Source: JASHUC01 sp035523875
GTDB taxonomy: Bacteria; Pseudomonadota; Gammaproteobacteria; Steroidobacterales; Steroidobacteraceae
Length of the DNA stretch: 64,000 bases
Assembly (NCBI GenBank): GCA_035523875.1
Contig: DATKPY010000021.1
Location: forward strand, 1 to 64,000
Reading direction: 5' to 3'
The position numbers and the translations under genes were made by a program. Under the pieces are notes generated by a model. That model saw only the letters and a list, made by a program, of their open reading frames with translations, had not been told where the DNA came from and did no database searches. Below are positions 43,756 to 53,184 of the stretch, piece by piece (the first letter of the stretch is position 1; each line of letters opens with the position of its first letter).

Positions 43756-45194
43756 GCGAGTGCCTCGAGCTCCGCGGTGAGCGGCACCTCGACCGAGATG
43801 CGTGTGCCGCGGCCCGGATGGCTGTCGATGCTGTACGTTCCCCCGAGGGCGACCACCCGCTCGCGGATGCCGGTGAGTCCGAGCCCGCGCCCGATCGCCG
43901 GTGCGGCAAATCCCACGCCATCGTCGGCGATCGTCGCGCGGATTCGCCGGGTGGGGGGCGCGGTGCGCTCGGGCTCGCTCTCGCATCCGCCCGCCGCACC
44001 GAGCTGCGTCACCTCGATCGCGGTGTGTCGCGCGTGCGCGTGACGCGCGACGTTGGTCAGGCATTCCTGCACCACGCGATAAAGGGCCACTCCGATCTCC
44101 CCCTGCACGCTCGCCACGTCGCTGCTGCTCTTCAGAGAGCAGCTCACATGGGGATGGCGCTGCGCGAATGCCGCGACGAGGTCGCCAAGCGCGGAGGTGA
44201 GCCCGAGCCCCGCGAGCGCCGGGGGCCGCAGCTTCTGCAGCATGCTGCGGACGATCTCCTTGATCCGGGCGGCGACCTCGACGATCGCCTGGGCGCTCTC
44301 GCGCACGGTCTCGCCGCCGCGATTGCGGATTGCGACGGCATCCGCGTGGATCGCGCTCACGCATTGACCGATCTCATCGTGGAGCTCGCGGGCGAGACTG
44401 GTGCGCTCGTTTTCCTGGATCTCGAGGAGACGCCGGGTGAGACTGCGATTCTCGGCGACGCTGCGCTCCAATGTCTCGGCCAGATGATTGAAGCCGGTGC
44501 CGATGCGCGCCATCTCCGATGCGCCGAATCGCGGCAGGCGCGCTGCGAGATTCCCGCCACGCAGCTCCTCCAGGGCCGAGAGAATCTGCTCGACCGGCTC
44601 CATCGCACGCGACACCGCCCACCACACGAACGCGTTCACGAGCGCGAAGAACGCCATCAGCAGCGCGAGCAATCCGCGCGAGGTCGTCCACATCTCCTCG
44701 GTCTCGTAGCTCGGGTCCGGGGCGATGACCAGCCGTCCCACCGTCGTGCCGTCGAAGGAGATGGTGCGGGTTTCGGTTTGCCTCCCCGGCGAGCCGATGC
44801 CGACGAGCAATGCAAACCAACGCGGCGCGACCTCGGAGTGCTGCCCGCCCAAGTCGTTGCTGTCGAGCAATCGACCCTGTGCGTCGTAGAACCTCACCGT
44901 CAGGTGGCGAATTTCCCCGAGGTCGTGCAGATGAAGGAGGGGCGCCGAATAGCCACCGGAGGTCCAGCGGTCGCGCAGCACCGCGATCTGTGCGTCGAGA
45001 AAGTGGCCGGCGAGCGTGAGCGTCGATTTCACCTCCGCCTGCGTGTCGCTGCGCGCCTTGTGCACGACATAGATGCCCCCGGCGAGCGTCACGAGCGCGA
45101 GCAGCGCCGTGATCAGCAGACTCAGACGCACACGCAAGGTCATGCCGGAATCGCGTGTCTTGCCGAGCAGGGCTCGCCCTGGATTCGATTGCAC
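43752..45194 (-). CDS. Histidine kinase with LapD/MoxY-type periplasmic domain
   Basis: A 480-residue membrane kinase of the NarX/UhpB group. Helix 1 (about 22-45) and helix 2 (about 175-195) flank a periplasmic domain resembling LapD/MoxY N-domains. HAMP follows (PVEQILSALEELRGGN), then HisKA_3 with RELHDEIGQCVSAIHAD (His272) and a HATPase with DDGVGFAAPA and GLGLTGIRERV. A Shine-Dalgarno GAGGAG lies eight bases before GTG 45194. It overlaps the regulator by four bases. The signal sensed is unknown; the TonB receptor gene 121 bp upstream on the same strand suggests a link to a nutrient. Confidence 0.92.
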   Translation of the reverse strand: MQSNPGRALLGKTRDSGMTLRVRLSLLITALLALVTLAGGIYVVHKARSDTQAEVKSTLTLAGHFLDAQIAVLRDRWTSGGYSAPLLHLHDLGEIRHLTVRFYDAQGRLLDSNDLGGQHSEVAPRWFALLVGIGSPGRQTETRTISFDGTTVGRLVIAPDPSYETEEMWTTSRGLLALLMAFFALVNAFVWWAVSRAMEPVEQILSALEELRGGNLAARLPRFGASEMARIGTGFNHLAETLERSVAENRSLTRRLLEIQENERTSLARELHDEIGQCVSAIHADAVAIRNRGGETVRESAQAIVEVAARIKEIVRSMLQKLRPPALAGLGLTSALGDLVAAFAQRHPHVSCSLKSSSDVASVQGEIGVALYRVVQECLTNVARHAHARHTAIEVTQLGAAGGCESEPERTAPPTRRIRATIADDGVGFAAPAIGRGLGLTGIRERVVALGGTYSIDSHPGRGTRISVEVPLTAELEALA

Positions 45195-45315
45195 GTTCGG
45201 CTCCTCTGCGACCCCTCAGGGGATCGCGGAATGCCGCGGGAATGTACCACGGGACGCCGCGATGGGAAGGCGCGCCGCCGCAGCGCGAGCCGTCTGCCGC
45301 GAGAGCCCCTGCGCC

Positions 45316-47730
45316 TCAGAGGTAGAGACGAAAACCGCCGTGCACGGCAAATGGCTCGGCGGGACTCTGAAACCGGTTGTCGACCCCGGGACCGTTGGTG
45401 ACCGCACCCGTGGGGATTCCCGGTGCGCCGATTCCCGTCGGATCGCTCAGGATCCCGTATGTCGAGTATCTGGAGTCGAACAGATTGTCGATGGTGGCAA
45501 AGAGCTGCAGGTGCCCGTTGACGGTGTACGCCGTGTGCAGATCGATCACACGGTAGCCGGGCATGGGTGCGAGCTCGTTCGACTCGTCGCCGAAGTAGTA
45601 CTGGTCGCTCACGACCATCAGCGATGCGCCAACCGACCATCGCGGCAGAATCCTGCGGTCAAAGCCCGTCTTGACGCGATGGAGCGGGATGCCCGGCAGA
45701 CGGTCGCCCGGCTCGACCTGGATGTCCCCTTGCGCGTCCTGGAACGGGTTGGAGGGTGACGGCACGAGCAGCGCGGAGCGGAACGAGGCGTCGACGTAGC
45801 TGTAGCTCAGATAGGTGGACCACTCTGCCGCGGTGTACTTGAGTCCTGCCTCCATTCCCTCCCGGCGCGTGGATCCGATGTTGGCGAAGTAGCCGTTGCT
45901 CAAGGAGGTGGCGATGCCGTAGATGTCATCATAAAGGGTGGTACGAAAGACGCTGAAATTCCATGAGAGCGCGCCGCGCCCCGCTGGCGCGCCGGGGAGC
46001 GACCCGCGCAGCCCCGCCTCGTAGGTATGCGCGATCACCTGATGAAGGTTGGGCGGGTCGCCCGCCAGGTTCGAGGGCAGCAGACACGGCTCGAGGGGAT
46101 TCGAGCACTCGATCTCGCTCGCATCGGGCGTACGGTTATTTTCCGAAAAGCCCGCATAGGCCGTGAGCGTGCGCAACACCTTGAAAGTCGCGCCGAGCGC
46201 CGGATTGAAGTGGTCGAAGCGGTTGTTACCGGTCAGATTCCTGCCGCGCTCGTCCTCGAGGTCGATGTGGGCGAGGTTGTAGCGGCCGCTCGCCGTCACG
46301 GCGAGCGCGGAGGTGAGATCGAGCGTATCGGTGGCATACGCTCCGTAGTACTTGTCGAACGCATCGAGCAGTACCGGAGTCGCGCCGAACGGCGAGCTCT
46401 CGGGCGTATCGACGATGAGATCGGAGGGAAGCACCAGAAGCTCGGGATCGATCACTCCGATCTGCGCACCGGAGAGAAAGCCGAGCTTTGCGTAGTCGAG
46501 TGTCGTTCCCGCCGAGAAATGGTTGCTGAGGCCGGCGAGGCTCTGGGCGTCGGTGGCCTGCAGGGAAGCGCCGCGCCCGTAGGCGTGGATCGTTTCGTAA
46601 TCGTTCTCGCCGATCGCAACGGTGCCGCCCTCGGAGATGTCCGGCAGGTCCGCGCCGGAAGCATTGGTGAGGGGCGTGAGCCCGTTCGGCTGGCACAGGT
46701 CACCGGAATAGGTTGCGCTCGTGCAGGAGGTGTAGTCCGTCGTGTTCCCGTTCGCGACGCTCTGCGCGTACTGGCGGTAATAGAGAACGCTCTGCACGGA
46801 GAGCGCGTCGCTCACCTCGAGCGAGCCGTTCAATGTGACAAAATCGAGTCCGTCCACGTTGTTCTGCGGTCCGGTAAACGTGAGCGAGCGGCTGATCGCA
46901 AGCTCCTGAAGGGGCGCCGCGCCCTGCCCCTGAAGCAGATTGTTCGCTCGGGTGTAGGTCAGGTCGAGTGAGGCCGTGTCGGTTCGCGCACTGAGCGCGG
47001 TATAGAACTGGCGCAGGCGGGAATCCGAGAACATCCGCCAGCCGCTCTCATCGAGCCCGCGGGCCGCGACGTAGATCCCGAACGGACCGGAGTTGGCCCC
47101 GTACTCAACCGCAACGTTGCGCTCGCCAAAGGAGCCGCCCGAGAGCTCGGCGTCGCCGCCCTGATAATTGAATCCATTCTTCATCGAGATGGAGATTCCG
47201 GCACCGAGCGCATTGAGGCCGTAGACCGGGTTCGAGCTCACGATCTCCACCTGATTGATCGCGAAGTCCGGAAACAGGTCCCAATTCACCGTGTCGCCGA
47301 AGGCCTCGTTGATGCGTACGCCGTTTTGATACACGGCGAGGCCCTGGGGCGTTCCGAGCACCGGGGAGGCCTCGAACCCGCGGTAGAGGATGTCCGGCTG
47401 GAACGGATCATCGAGATTGTCATTGACGTTGACGCTCGCGAGCTGCGTGTCGAGCGCCTGTGCGAGGTTGGGCGAGCCGTCGCGCGCTAGGTCCGCGGCG
47501 GAGAGGGTCTGAACGTTGCCGGGAACCTCATCGAGGCGGACTGTGGAGCCGGGTATGGCGGTCGCCTGCACCACCACGGTCTGCGGGGCGCTCGCGGGCT
47601 TGGCCACCGGCGCCGGCGGGTTGGGGTCCGCCGCATCGTCCGCACGGGCCTGGGTGGACGGCGAGAGGGCGAGCAGGTAGCACAGCCACACGCCGCAGGC
47701 CCAGCACGGTTGCCTCATCGAACATCCCAT
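45316..47730 (-). CDS. TonB-dependent receptor 2
   Basis: An 804-residue outer-membrane receptor: signal peptide (VWLCYLLALSPSTQARA), plug with PGNVQTLSAADLARDGSPNL, ILYRGFEASPVLGTPQGLAV, YQNGVRINEAFGDTVNWDLF and VEIVSSNPVYGLNALGAGI, and a barrel that ends FAVHGGFRLYL with a C-terminal aromatic-type strand. This plug type is common in gammaproteobacteria with unknown ligands. ATG 47730 is used; ATG 47718 is an alternative. It starts divergently from ohr, 178 bp away, and is followed 121 bp later by the kinase-regulator pair. Confidence 0.9.
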   Translation of the reverse strand: MGCSMRQPCWACGVWLCYLLALSPSTQARADDAADPNPPAPVAKPASAPQTVVVQATAIPGSTVRLDEVPGNVQTLSAADLARDGSPNLAQALDTQLASVNVNDNLDDPFQPDILYRGFEASPVLGTPQGLAVYQNGVRINEAFGDTVNWDLFPDFAINQVEIVSSNPVYGLNALGAGISISMKNGFNYQGGDAELSGGSFGERNVAVEYGANSGPFGIYVAARGLDESGWRMFSDSRLRQFYTALSARTDTASLDLTYTRANNLLQGQGAAPLQELAISRSLTFTGPQNNVDGLDFVTLNGSLEVSDALSVQSVLYYRQYAQSVANGNTTDYTSCTSATYSGDLCQPNGLTPLTNASGADLPDISEGGTVAIGENDYETIHAYGRGASLQATDAQSLAGLSNHFSAGTTLDYAKLGFLSGAQIGVIDPELLVLPSDLIVDTPESSPFGATPVLLDAFDKYYGAYATDTLDLTSALAVTASGRYNLAHIDLEDERGRNLTGNNRFDHFNPALGATFKVLRTLTAYAGFSENNRTPDASEIECSNPLEPCLLPSNLAGDPPNLHQVIAHTYEAGLRGSLPGAPAGRGALSWNFSVFRTTLYDDIYGIATSLSNGYFANIGSTRREGMEAGLKYTAAEWSTYLSYSYVDASFRSALLVPSPSNPFQDAQGDIQVEPGDRLPGIPLHRVKTGFDRRILPRWSVGASLMVVSDQYYFGDESNELAPMPGYRVIDLHTAYTVNGHLQLFATIDNLFDSRYSTYGILSDPTGIGAPGIPTGAVTNGPGVDNRFQSPAEPFAVHGGFRLYL

Positions 47731-47802
47731 TTCCGGCTCGCAGTGATTTCAGTGTCCGCGAGGTGATCGCACGGGCGCCAGGGAACGGATCCCGAACATG
47801 CG

Positions 47803-47815
47803 AGGAATGATTCCT
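47803..47815. promoter_or_regulatory. Palindrome AGGAATGATTCCT between TonB receptor 2 and ohr
   Basis: A perfect six-base dyad around a central G, placed in the 178-bp gap of a divergent gene pair. It does not match the OhrR operator. Candidate operator only. Confidence 0.3.
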
Positions 47816-47908
47816 GCGGGGCATCGACGCCGTGATAGCCTGAGCGGGCGGCTTCCCTGCTCGCAGAGCCCGCAGAGGCCGGCCTGATGGATCCCTGAGG
47901 AGCGAACC

Positions 47909-48349
47909 ATGGACAAGATCCAGCCACTCTATACCGCAACCGCGACGGCCGTCGGCGGACGCAACGGTCATTCCGAATCGAGCGATGGTGTGGTCAAGGT
48001 CGATCTGTCGGTCCCCAAGGCGATGGGTGGGCCAGGCAGACCGGGGACGGCAACCCCTGAGCATCTGTTCGCCGCAGGATATGCGGCGTGTTTCGGAGGG
48101 GCTCTCGACTACGTCGCCAAACAGCATAAAAAGAATGCGACGGCCGCCCGGGTCACCGCGGCAGTCTCGATCGGCCCACGGGAAGGGGGCGGTTTCGGCC
48201 TTGCCGTGAGACTCGAGATCGAGGACGAGAGCCTCCCGCAGACTGAGCTCGCGGCGCTCGCGATTGAGGCTCACGAGCAGATCTGCCCGTACTCGCACGC
48301 GACCCGCGGCAACGTGAATGTGGAACTGGTGGTGAGCGGCGCCCAATGA
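47909..48349 (+). CDS. ohr: Organic hydroperoxide resistance protein (Ohr/OsmC family)
   Basis: Thiol peroxidase that reduces organic hydroperoxides with a pair of Cys. The 146-residue protein has LFAAGYAACFGGALDYVA (Cys61) and HEQICPYSHATRGNV (Cys126), the standard Ohr pair. GAGGAGCGAACC before ATG 47909 gives the start. Its stop overlaps the tannase-like gene (ATGA). No OhrR-type repressor gene was found nearby. Confidence 0.94.
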   Translation: MDKIQPLYTATATAVGGRNGHSESSDGVVKVDLSVPKAMGGPGRPGTATPEHLFAAGYAACFGGALDYVAKQHKKNATAARVTAAVSIGPREGGGFGLAVRLEIEDESLPQTELAALAIEAHEQICPYSHATRGNVNVELVVSGAQ

Positions 48350-49983
48350 GTGCACGAGCCCTCGCGGCCTTGCTGCCGGGGCTGCTGGCGGCTTCGAGCC
48401 TGATCCTGCCGCTGCGCGTCGACTCGGCACAGGCACAGGCGGCCGCGCCGGGCGCTGCCATTGCTCCGGGAAGGACTTGCAGCGCGCTCCGCGACCTCAC
48501 CCTCAATGGGACGAACCTGACGGTCACGCGCGCCGATCCCGTGCCGGCGGCGCCTGCCGGAACGGTGCCGCTCGGCCCCGGACCCAATCGAATGACCGTC
48601 CCACTGCCCGCCTACTGCCGCTTCGAAGGCGTGATCGACGCGCACGTCGGAGCGGACGGCAAGCACTACGGCCTCACGATCGCGGTCGCGCTGCCGGATG
48701 CCTGGAACGGACGCTTTCTCGTCCAAGGCGGCGGAGGGCTCAACGGCACGCTCAATCCTCCGCTCGGCGCTCAGGCTGCAGGCGAGCGGCCCGCGCTCGC
48801 GCGCGGCTTCGCCGTGGTGTCGACCGACGGTGGCCACCGCGGCGCCGGTTTTGACGCCTCGTTCGAGCAGGATCAGCAGGCCGCACTCGATTTCGCCTTC
48901 AACGCCGTACCGACGGTCACGAGCATCGCGAAGCGAGTGGTCGCTGCCTACTACGGTCGCCCACCGGTGCACTCCTACTTCGCCGGATGCTCGACCGGCG
49001 GGCGCGAAGGCATGGAAGCGGTCGAGCGCTATCCGGCGATGTTCGATGGCGTGATCACCGGTGCACCGGCCATGCGCACCGGATATTCCAACCTCGCGCT
49101 CAAGTGGGCCGCGGTGGCGTTCAACCAGATCGCCCCCAAGGACCCGGCGACGGGGAAGCCGATCCCCGGTGGCGCCTTCACGGCGACGGATCGGGAGCTG
49201 ATCGTCCACGGCCTGCTGAAAGCGTGCGATGCGCTCGACGGCCTGAAGGACGGGATGATCTTCAACGTGAAAGCCTGTCGCTTCGATCCCAGGGTGCTCG
49301 AGTGCCGGGGCGCCAAGACTCCCGGCTGTTTGAGCTCGGCGCAGGTCGAGGCATTGCATGAGGCATTCAACGGGCCCGTGACCGGGAGCGGCTGGCGCAT
49401 CTATGCGCCGCACCCCTACGACACCGGAATCGCCATGGAGCCGCGCGCGCGGTTCGGGATTCCGGGCTTTCTGTTCAACTCGACAGCCGGTCCGGTTGGA
49501 GGGGGAGCGCTGCCGGTGAGCATGGATCTCGAGCGGGACGTGGCAGAGGTCGTTCGCGATCCCGAGCAGCAGCTGATCGACACCGCGGAGTGGACGAACC
49601 TGAGCACTTTCGCCGCGCACGGCGGCAAACAGCTCTTCTATCACGGCATGAGCGATCCGTGGTTCTCGGCCTACGACACGATCGCTTACTACGAGCGCCT
49701 CGCGCGGGCCAACGGCGGCCTGCAGAAGACGCGCGGGTTCGCGCGGCTGTTCCTCGTTCCCGGCATGGGCCACTGCCAGGGCGGACCCGCAACGCTCGAT
49801 CGGTTCGACCTGCTCACGCCACTCGTCCACTGGGTGGAGCAGGGCAGCTCACCGGAGGCCGTCGTCGCAACCGGGGACGACTTCCCCGGCCGCAGCCGGC
49901 CGCTCTGCGCCTGGCCGCAGCACGCGCAGTACCGGGGCCACGGCAATCCGAACGAGGCCGCGAGCTTCGAGTGCCGCGACTGA
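48346..49983 (+). CDS. Tannase/feruloyl esterase family protein, secreted
   Basis: A 545-residue exported esterase that would split phenolic esters such as feruloyl or galloyl esters. Signal peptide (LAALLPGLLAASSLILPLRV). The nucleophile lies in AGCSTGGREGMEAVERYP (Ser216), Asp437 in YHGMSDPWFS and His476 in VPGMGHCQGG. Cys215 and Cys477 neighbour the nucleophile and His, forming the CS-D-HC disulfide typical of the family. It overlaps ohr by four bases, an unusual pairing. MHET-hydrolase-like and other substrates are possible; the substrate is not readable. Confidence 0.88.
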   Translation: MSARALAALLPGLLAASSLILPLRVDSAQAQAAAPGAAIAPGRTCSALRDLTLNGTNLTVTRADPVPAAPAGTVPLGPGPNRMTVPLPAYCRFEGVIDAHVGADGKHYGLTIAVALPDAWNGRFLVQGGGGLNGTLNPPLGAQAAGERPALARGFAVVSTDGGHRGAGFDASFEQDQQAALDFAFNAVPTVTSIAKRVVAAYYGRPPVHSYFAGCSTGGREGMEAVERYPAMFDGVITGAPAMRTGYSNLALKWAAVAFNQIAPKDPATGKPIPGGAFTATDRELIVHGLLKACDALDGLKDGMIFNVKACRFDPRVLECRGAKTPGCLSSAQVEALHEAFNGPVTGSGWRIYAPHPYDTGIAMEPRARFGIPGFLFNSTAGPVGGGALPVSMDLERDVAEVVRDPEQQLIDTAEWTNLSTFAAHGGKQLFYHGMSDPWFSAYDTIAYYERLARANGGLQKTRGFARLFLVPGMGHCQGGPATLDRFDLLTPLVHWVEQGSSPEAVVATGDDFPGRSRPLCAWPQHAQYRGHGNPNEAASFECRD

Positions 49984-50013
49984 TCGATCCTCGAAGGGTC
50001 CGAGGAGAAGCGG

Positions 50014-50385
50014 TTGGACAAGCCCGTTGGCATCAAGTGGCTGAAAGCGCCGGAGGATCAAGACTATCCCGCGGCGCAGTCGTATCTCAGCCTGCTGTTC
50101 GATGAGGCGACGGTTGCCCGGTATGTCCAGCAGCTCAAGTCGGCCACCGCCTGCTCGTTCAAGGCCAAGGATATCTTCCGGGCATCCGGGCTGTCGCTGC
50201 TCGGAATCAGCAACGCGCACGTCGAGAAGGATCGCAGCAGGATCTGCGCAGGCCAGGCGCTCTCGCCATTGCTGCTGGTCCGCGACGCGACCGGTCATCG
50301 TCTCATCATCGCCGACGGCTACCATCGCCTCTGCGCGGTGTACTCATACGACGAAGACGCGCTGATCCCCTGCAAAATCGTCTAA
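50014..50385 (+). CDS. Small ParB-like nuclease-domain protein
   Basis: A 123-residue cytoplasmic protein. The second half, SNAHVEKDRSRICAGQALSP then LLLVRDATGHRLIIADGYHR, resembles the N-terminal ParB/sulfiredoxin fold with its GYHR box. There is no helix-turn-helix domain and no parA nearby, so a chromosome-segregation role is unlikely. I recall similar short proteins being widespread and uncharacterised. GAGGAG ten bases before TTG 50014 supports the start. It lies 30 nt after the tannase-like gene. Confidence 0.7.
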   Translation: MDKPVGIKWLKAPEDQDYPAAQSYLSLLFDEATVARYVQQLKSATACSFKAKDIFRASGLSLLGISNAHVEKDRSRICAGQALSPLLLVRDATGHRLIIADGYHRLCAVYSYDEDALIPCKIV

Positions 50386-50470
50386 GCGGCGGCAATGGCC
50401 GCTCTACGTTGGCGCCCGTCACCGGCTCGTGCCAACATGGCGGCCGTCCGGACTGCGAAGGGCCGCACCG

Positions 50471-51412
50471 ATGGCGCGCGCGCGTCGATTTTCCTCGCGG
50501 GCCGCCCTGCTGGCGGGGCTCATGTGCGCAGGCACCTGGGTGGGACCCGCACATGCGTCCGCCCCGCCCACCGACGGCTCCTTCACCGGCAAAGCGTCCC
50601 AAGAGGTGACCGTCACCGCCCGGCGCGCCAAGCTCGCGCCAAGGGTACGCGCGTTCGTGAGCAAAATCGCGGCGCTCGAGCAGGATGCCGGTCTCGCCCG
50701 ATGGCACGCGCCGGTGTGTCCCTCGGTGACCGGCTTCACGCGTCGGGGTGGGGAGTTCGTCCTCGAGCGCATCTCGGATATTGCGCGCGCGGCCGCAGTG
50801 CCGCTCGCCGCCGAGCATTGCCGAGCGAATCTCTACATCTTCGTCACCAGCGATCCGCGCCGGCTCTTGCGGGCCATGGAGAAGCGCAATCGCGCAGTGA
50901 CGTTCGGCAATTTCACGCCACCGCTTGCAGTCGATGAGTTCATCGCCTCCAGCGTGCCGGTGAGGGTCTGGTACAACTCCAACAGCGTGACTCCGGATTA
51001 CCTGCCCGCGACTCGCGGGATGCCCCCATTCGTCCAACTGATCAACTCACCCGTGGGGTCTGCGCCGATCACCAGCGATTGGGAACGGGCGAGTCACGTC
51101 ACATCCACCCAGGTATGGACGTTTTCATACGTCTACGTCATCGTCGACAGGACGCGATTGCAGCAGGTGACCTTGGGACAGCTCGCCGACTACGTGGGAA
51201 TGGTCGGTCTCGCGCGGCTCAAGGCGACCGAGGGCTTGGGCGATGTCCCGACCATTCTCAAGCTCTTCGACGGCACACCGCAGGCCGCTCCAGCGGGCCT
51301 GAGCGCTTGGGATCTGGCCTTTCTCAAGTCCCTCTATGCCACGGAACAGAGATCGAAGGTGCAGCGTGCCCTCATCGCGCAGCAGATGGTCCGCTCGATC
51401 GTGCCCCGTTGA
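50471..51412 (+). CDS. Secreted protein of unknown function
   Basis: A 313-residue exported protein with a basic start and a leader (RAALLAGLMCAGTWVGPAHA). The mature part begins with EVTVTARRAKLAPRVRAFV and contains four Cys-free alpha/beta stretches, including NLYIFVTSDPRRLLRAMEK and VWTFSYVYVIVDRTRLQQV. No catalytic motif or family is recognised. ATG 50471 directly precedes the leader; the ATG at 50429 would add 14 residues. The DUF6491-like gene converges on it. Confidence 0.7.
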   Translation: MARARRFSSRAALLAGLMCAGTWVGPAHASAPPTDGSFTGKASQEVTVTARRAKLAPRVRAFVSKIAALEQDAGLARWHAPVCPSVTGFTRRGGEFVLERISDIARAAAVPLAAEHCRANLYIFVTSDPRRLLRAMEKRNRAVTFGNFTPPLAVDEFIASSVPVRVWYNSNSVTPDYLPATRGMPPFVQLINSPVGSAPITSDWERASHVTSTQVWTFSYVYVIVDRTRLQQVTLGQLADYVGMVGLARLKATEGLGDVPTILKLFDGTPQAAPAGLSAWDLAFLKSLYATEQRSKVQRALIAQQMVRSIVPR

Positions 51413-51443
51413 GGGAGCGTCGGCCTGGGCCGGATAGCGCGTG

Positions 51444-51893
51444 CTATTTCACCGGCTTCAGATGATTCTGCGCGAGCAGTGCGTTGACTTCTGCGAGCGT
51501 GAGCCGGTGCACCGCCACGATGGGCACACGATGAGGCGGGGTTGGACCCGGGACGATCAGGTTATCGAGGTCGTCGTTGCAGATCAGGTCTTTCTGCGTG
51601 GTGCTCTGAAAGCCGATGCGCAGATTGAAGGGTAGCTCGGGGAGCGGCTCGAACAGCTTCACCAGATAGGCGTTGCGGGGATTGGGCGCGTACACGATGA
51701 GCTCGGTCGGATTGAGCACGGTCCACGAGCCAGCATTGTGGGTGATGTCGACCAGATAGAAACAACCCGGCTTTCCCGGCAAGCGCACGGTCTTTGCGGC
51801 GCCGCTCGCAGGACCGTCCGAGGGGATCGTTGCGCAGCTGACGAGGGCAGCAGCCCAGGCTGCGGCGGCGGCCAATCGCAGAAGATGGCTCAT
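51444..51893 (-). CDS. DUF6491-like lipoprotein
   Basis: A 149-residue protein with a lipobox (AAALVSC). The mature domain contains KPGCFYLVDI, ELIVYAPNPRNAYLVKLFEP, RIGFQS and ICNDDLDNLIV, then HRLTLAEVNALLAQ. This matches my memory of DUF6491, a small envelope family of unknown role. It stands alone between a converging gene and the permease gene on the same strand (113 bp away). Confidence 0.65.
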   Translation of the reverse strand: MSHLLRLAAAAAWAAALVSCATIPSDGPASGAAKTVRLPGKPGCFYLVDITHNAGSWTVLNPTELIVYAPNPRNAYLVKLFEPLPELPFNLRIGFQSTTQKDLICNDDLDNLIVPGPTPPHRVPIVAVHRLTLAEVNALLAQNHLKPVK

Positions 51894-52006
51894 GGCGACA
51901 CCTCCACGCTCCTTGATGCTTCAACTGACCTGCCGCGGGGATCGATGTTCCCGGTCTCCGAGGCTTACCGGTGCGGCCGAACGGCGCGGCCGAGCGGCGC
52001 CGCTGC

Positions 52007-53176
52007 TCACGTCGCGCGCAGCGCGAGGGTGACCGGCAGCCGCGCGGCACGAACTGCCGGCAGCAACCCGCCGAGGAGCCCCATGCAGAGCGCCCAGCCG
52101 ATGCCGAGCAGCGCCAGAGAGGACGTGACCGCCAGGTGAAACTGAAATCCAAAGGGACTCGCCGCTGTGCCGTTGAAGAACAGCCAGGCGAGCGCCGCAC
52201 CGATCAATGCGCCCGGCAACGCGAGCAGAACGGCCTCCGCTAACGTGGATACAACCACCGGCAGAGCGTTGAAGCCCACCGCGCGCAGCGTAGCGAGCTC
52301 CCGGCGGCGACTGTCGACCAGGGCGTAGAGCGAATTGGCGGCGCCGATCGTGGCCGCAAGAGCGAGGATGGCGCCGACGAAATAGCTCACGAAATTGAGG
52401 ATGCCGTTCACCTGCTGCATGCTCGCCTCGGCCAGTTGCGCTTCGTGCTTGGCTTCGATGTGCAGCAGCGGATTCGCGTTGATTGCAGCGACGAGCTTGC
52501 GAAACGCCGCGGGCGACTGCAGCACCACGTTGACCTCGTTGAAGCTATCGCGGCCGAAGGCGGAGAGTACGGTGTCGGCATCGGCGTACACGATGCAGGT
52601 CCCGTCGGTGCGCCCGAGATCGAAGTTACCGACGACGGTCCATTCGCCCCCTTGTATCACCCTCTTTTCGCCCACGGCGAAATGCTGGTACTCGCGTGCG
52701 CAGTAATTGCTCGCGATGAGCTCGCGCAACCCCGGTCGAAACATTCGCCCCGAGGTCAATTGAAGCTCCGGGGCATAGTCGGTAAGCCCGGCTCCGGAGC
52801 CGATCAGGGTGAAGCCGACCAGGATGCCGGATCCTCTCTTTCGGGCCTGCATGAACACCAATGCCTGCGGCACGGCGATCGGCGCGCCCCGGCTGTCGGC
52901 CCGTATGCCGGGAAGATCGCGAATCAGCACCACCAGATTGCGGGCGATGCTGCTTTGCGCGGGCCCGAGCGCTCCCGAGCTGAGCAGGCTCACGCGGTCA
53001 GGGCGGACATTTCCCATCGCTTCCCGCCGCGCTCCGACGCCCATGGCGAGCATCGAGACGAGCACGCCGACCGCGCACGTGATGCCGATGACCGTGGTAC
53101 ACACCAGTCCTAAGCGCTGCGGCACGCCGAGCAGGTTCATGCGCAGCAGCATTCCCACTTGCGTCAAGAAGTTCAC
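52007..53176 (-). CDS. FtsX/MacB-type ABC permease, type B, pair 2
   Basis: A 389-residue permease with one N-terminal helix (LGLVCTTVIGITCAVGVLVSML), a periplasmic core domain (about 45-265) and three C-terminal helices in the FtsX domain (SYFVGAILALAATIGAANSL and onwards). GTG 53176 follows the type A permease gene by eight bases. It is a paralogue of the permease at 56607 (shared REATLRA-type RRRELATLRAVGFNALPVV and SLYALVDSRRRE). No ATPase or membrane-fusion gene is nearby. Confidence 0.88.
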   Translation of the reverse strand: MNFLTQVGMLLRMNLLGVPQRLGLVCTTVIGITCAVGVLVSMLAMGVGARREAMGNVRPDRVSLLSSGALGPAQSSIARNLVVLIRDLPGIRADSRGAPIAVPQALVFMQARKRGSGILVGFTLIGSGAGLTDYAPELQLTSGRMFRPGLRELIASNYCAREYQHFAVGEKRVIQGGEWTVVGNFDLGRTDGTCIVYADADTVLSAFGRDSFNEVNVVLQSPAAFRKLVAAINANPLLHIEAKHEAQLAEASMQQVNGILNFVSYFVGAILALAATIGAANSLYALVDSRRRELATLRAVGFNALPVVVSTLAEAVLLALPGALIGAALAWLFFNGTAASPFGFQFHLAVTSSLALLGIGWALCMGLLGGLLPAVRAARLPVTLALRAT

Positions 53177-53184
53177 GGTCGGAC

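Noticed and set aside
42938..43999. Upstream extension of the TonB receptor 1 frame
   Set aside because: It overlaps the NarL-type regulator gene in another frame of the same strand, and the signal peptide begins at 42937.
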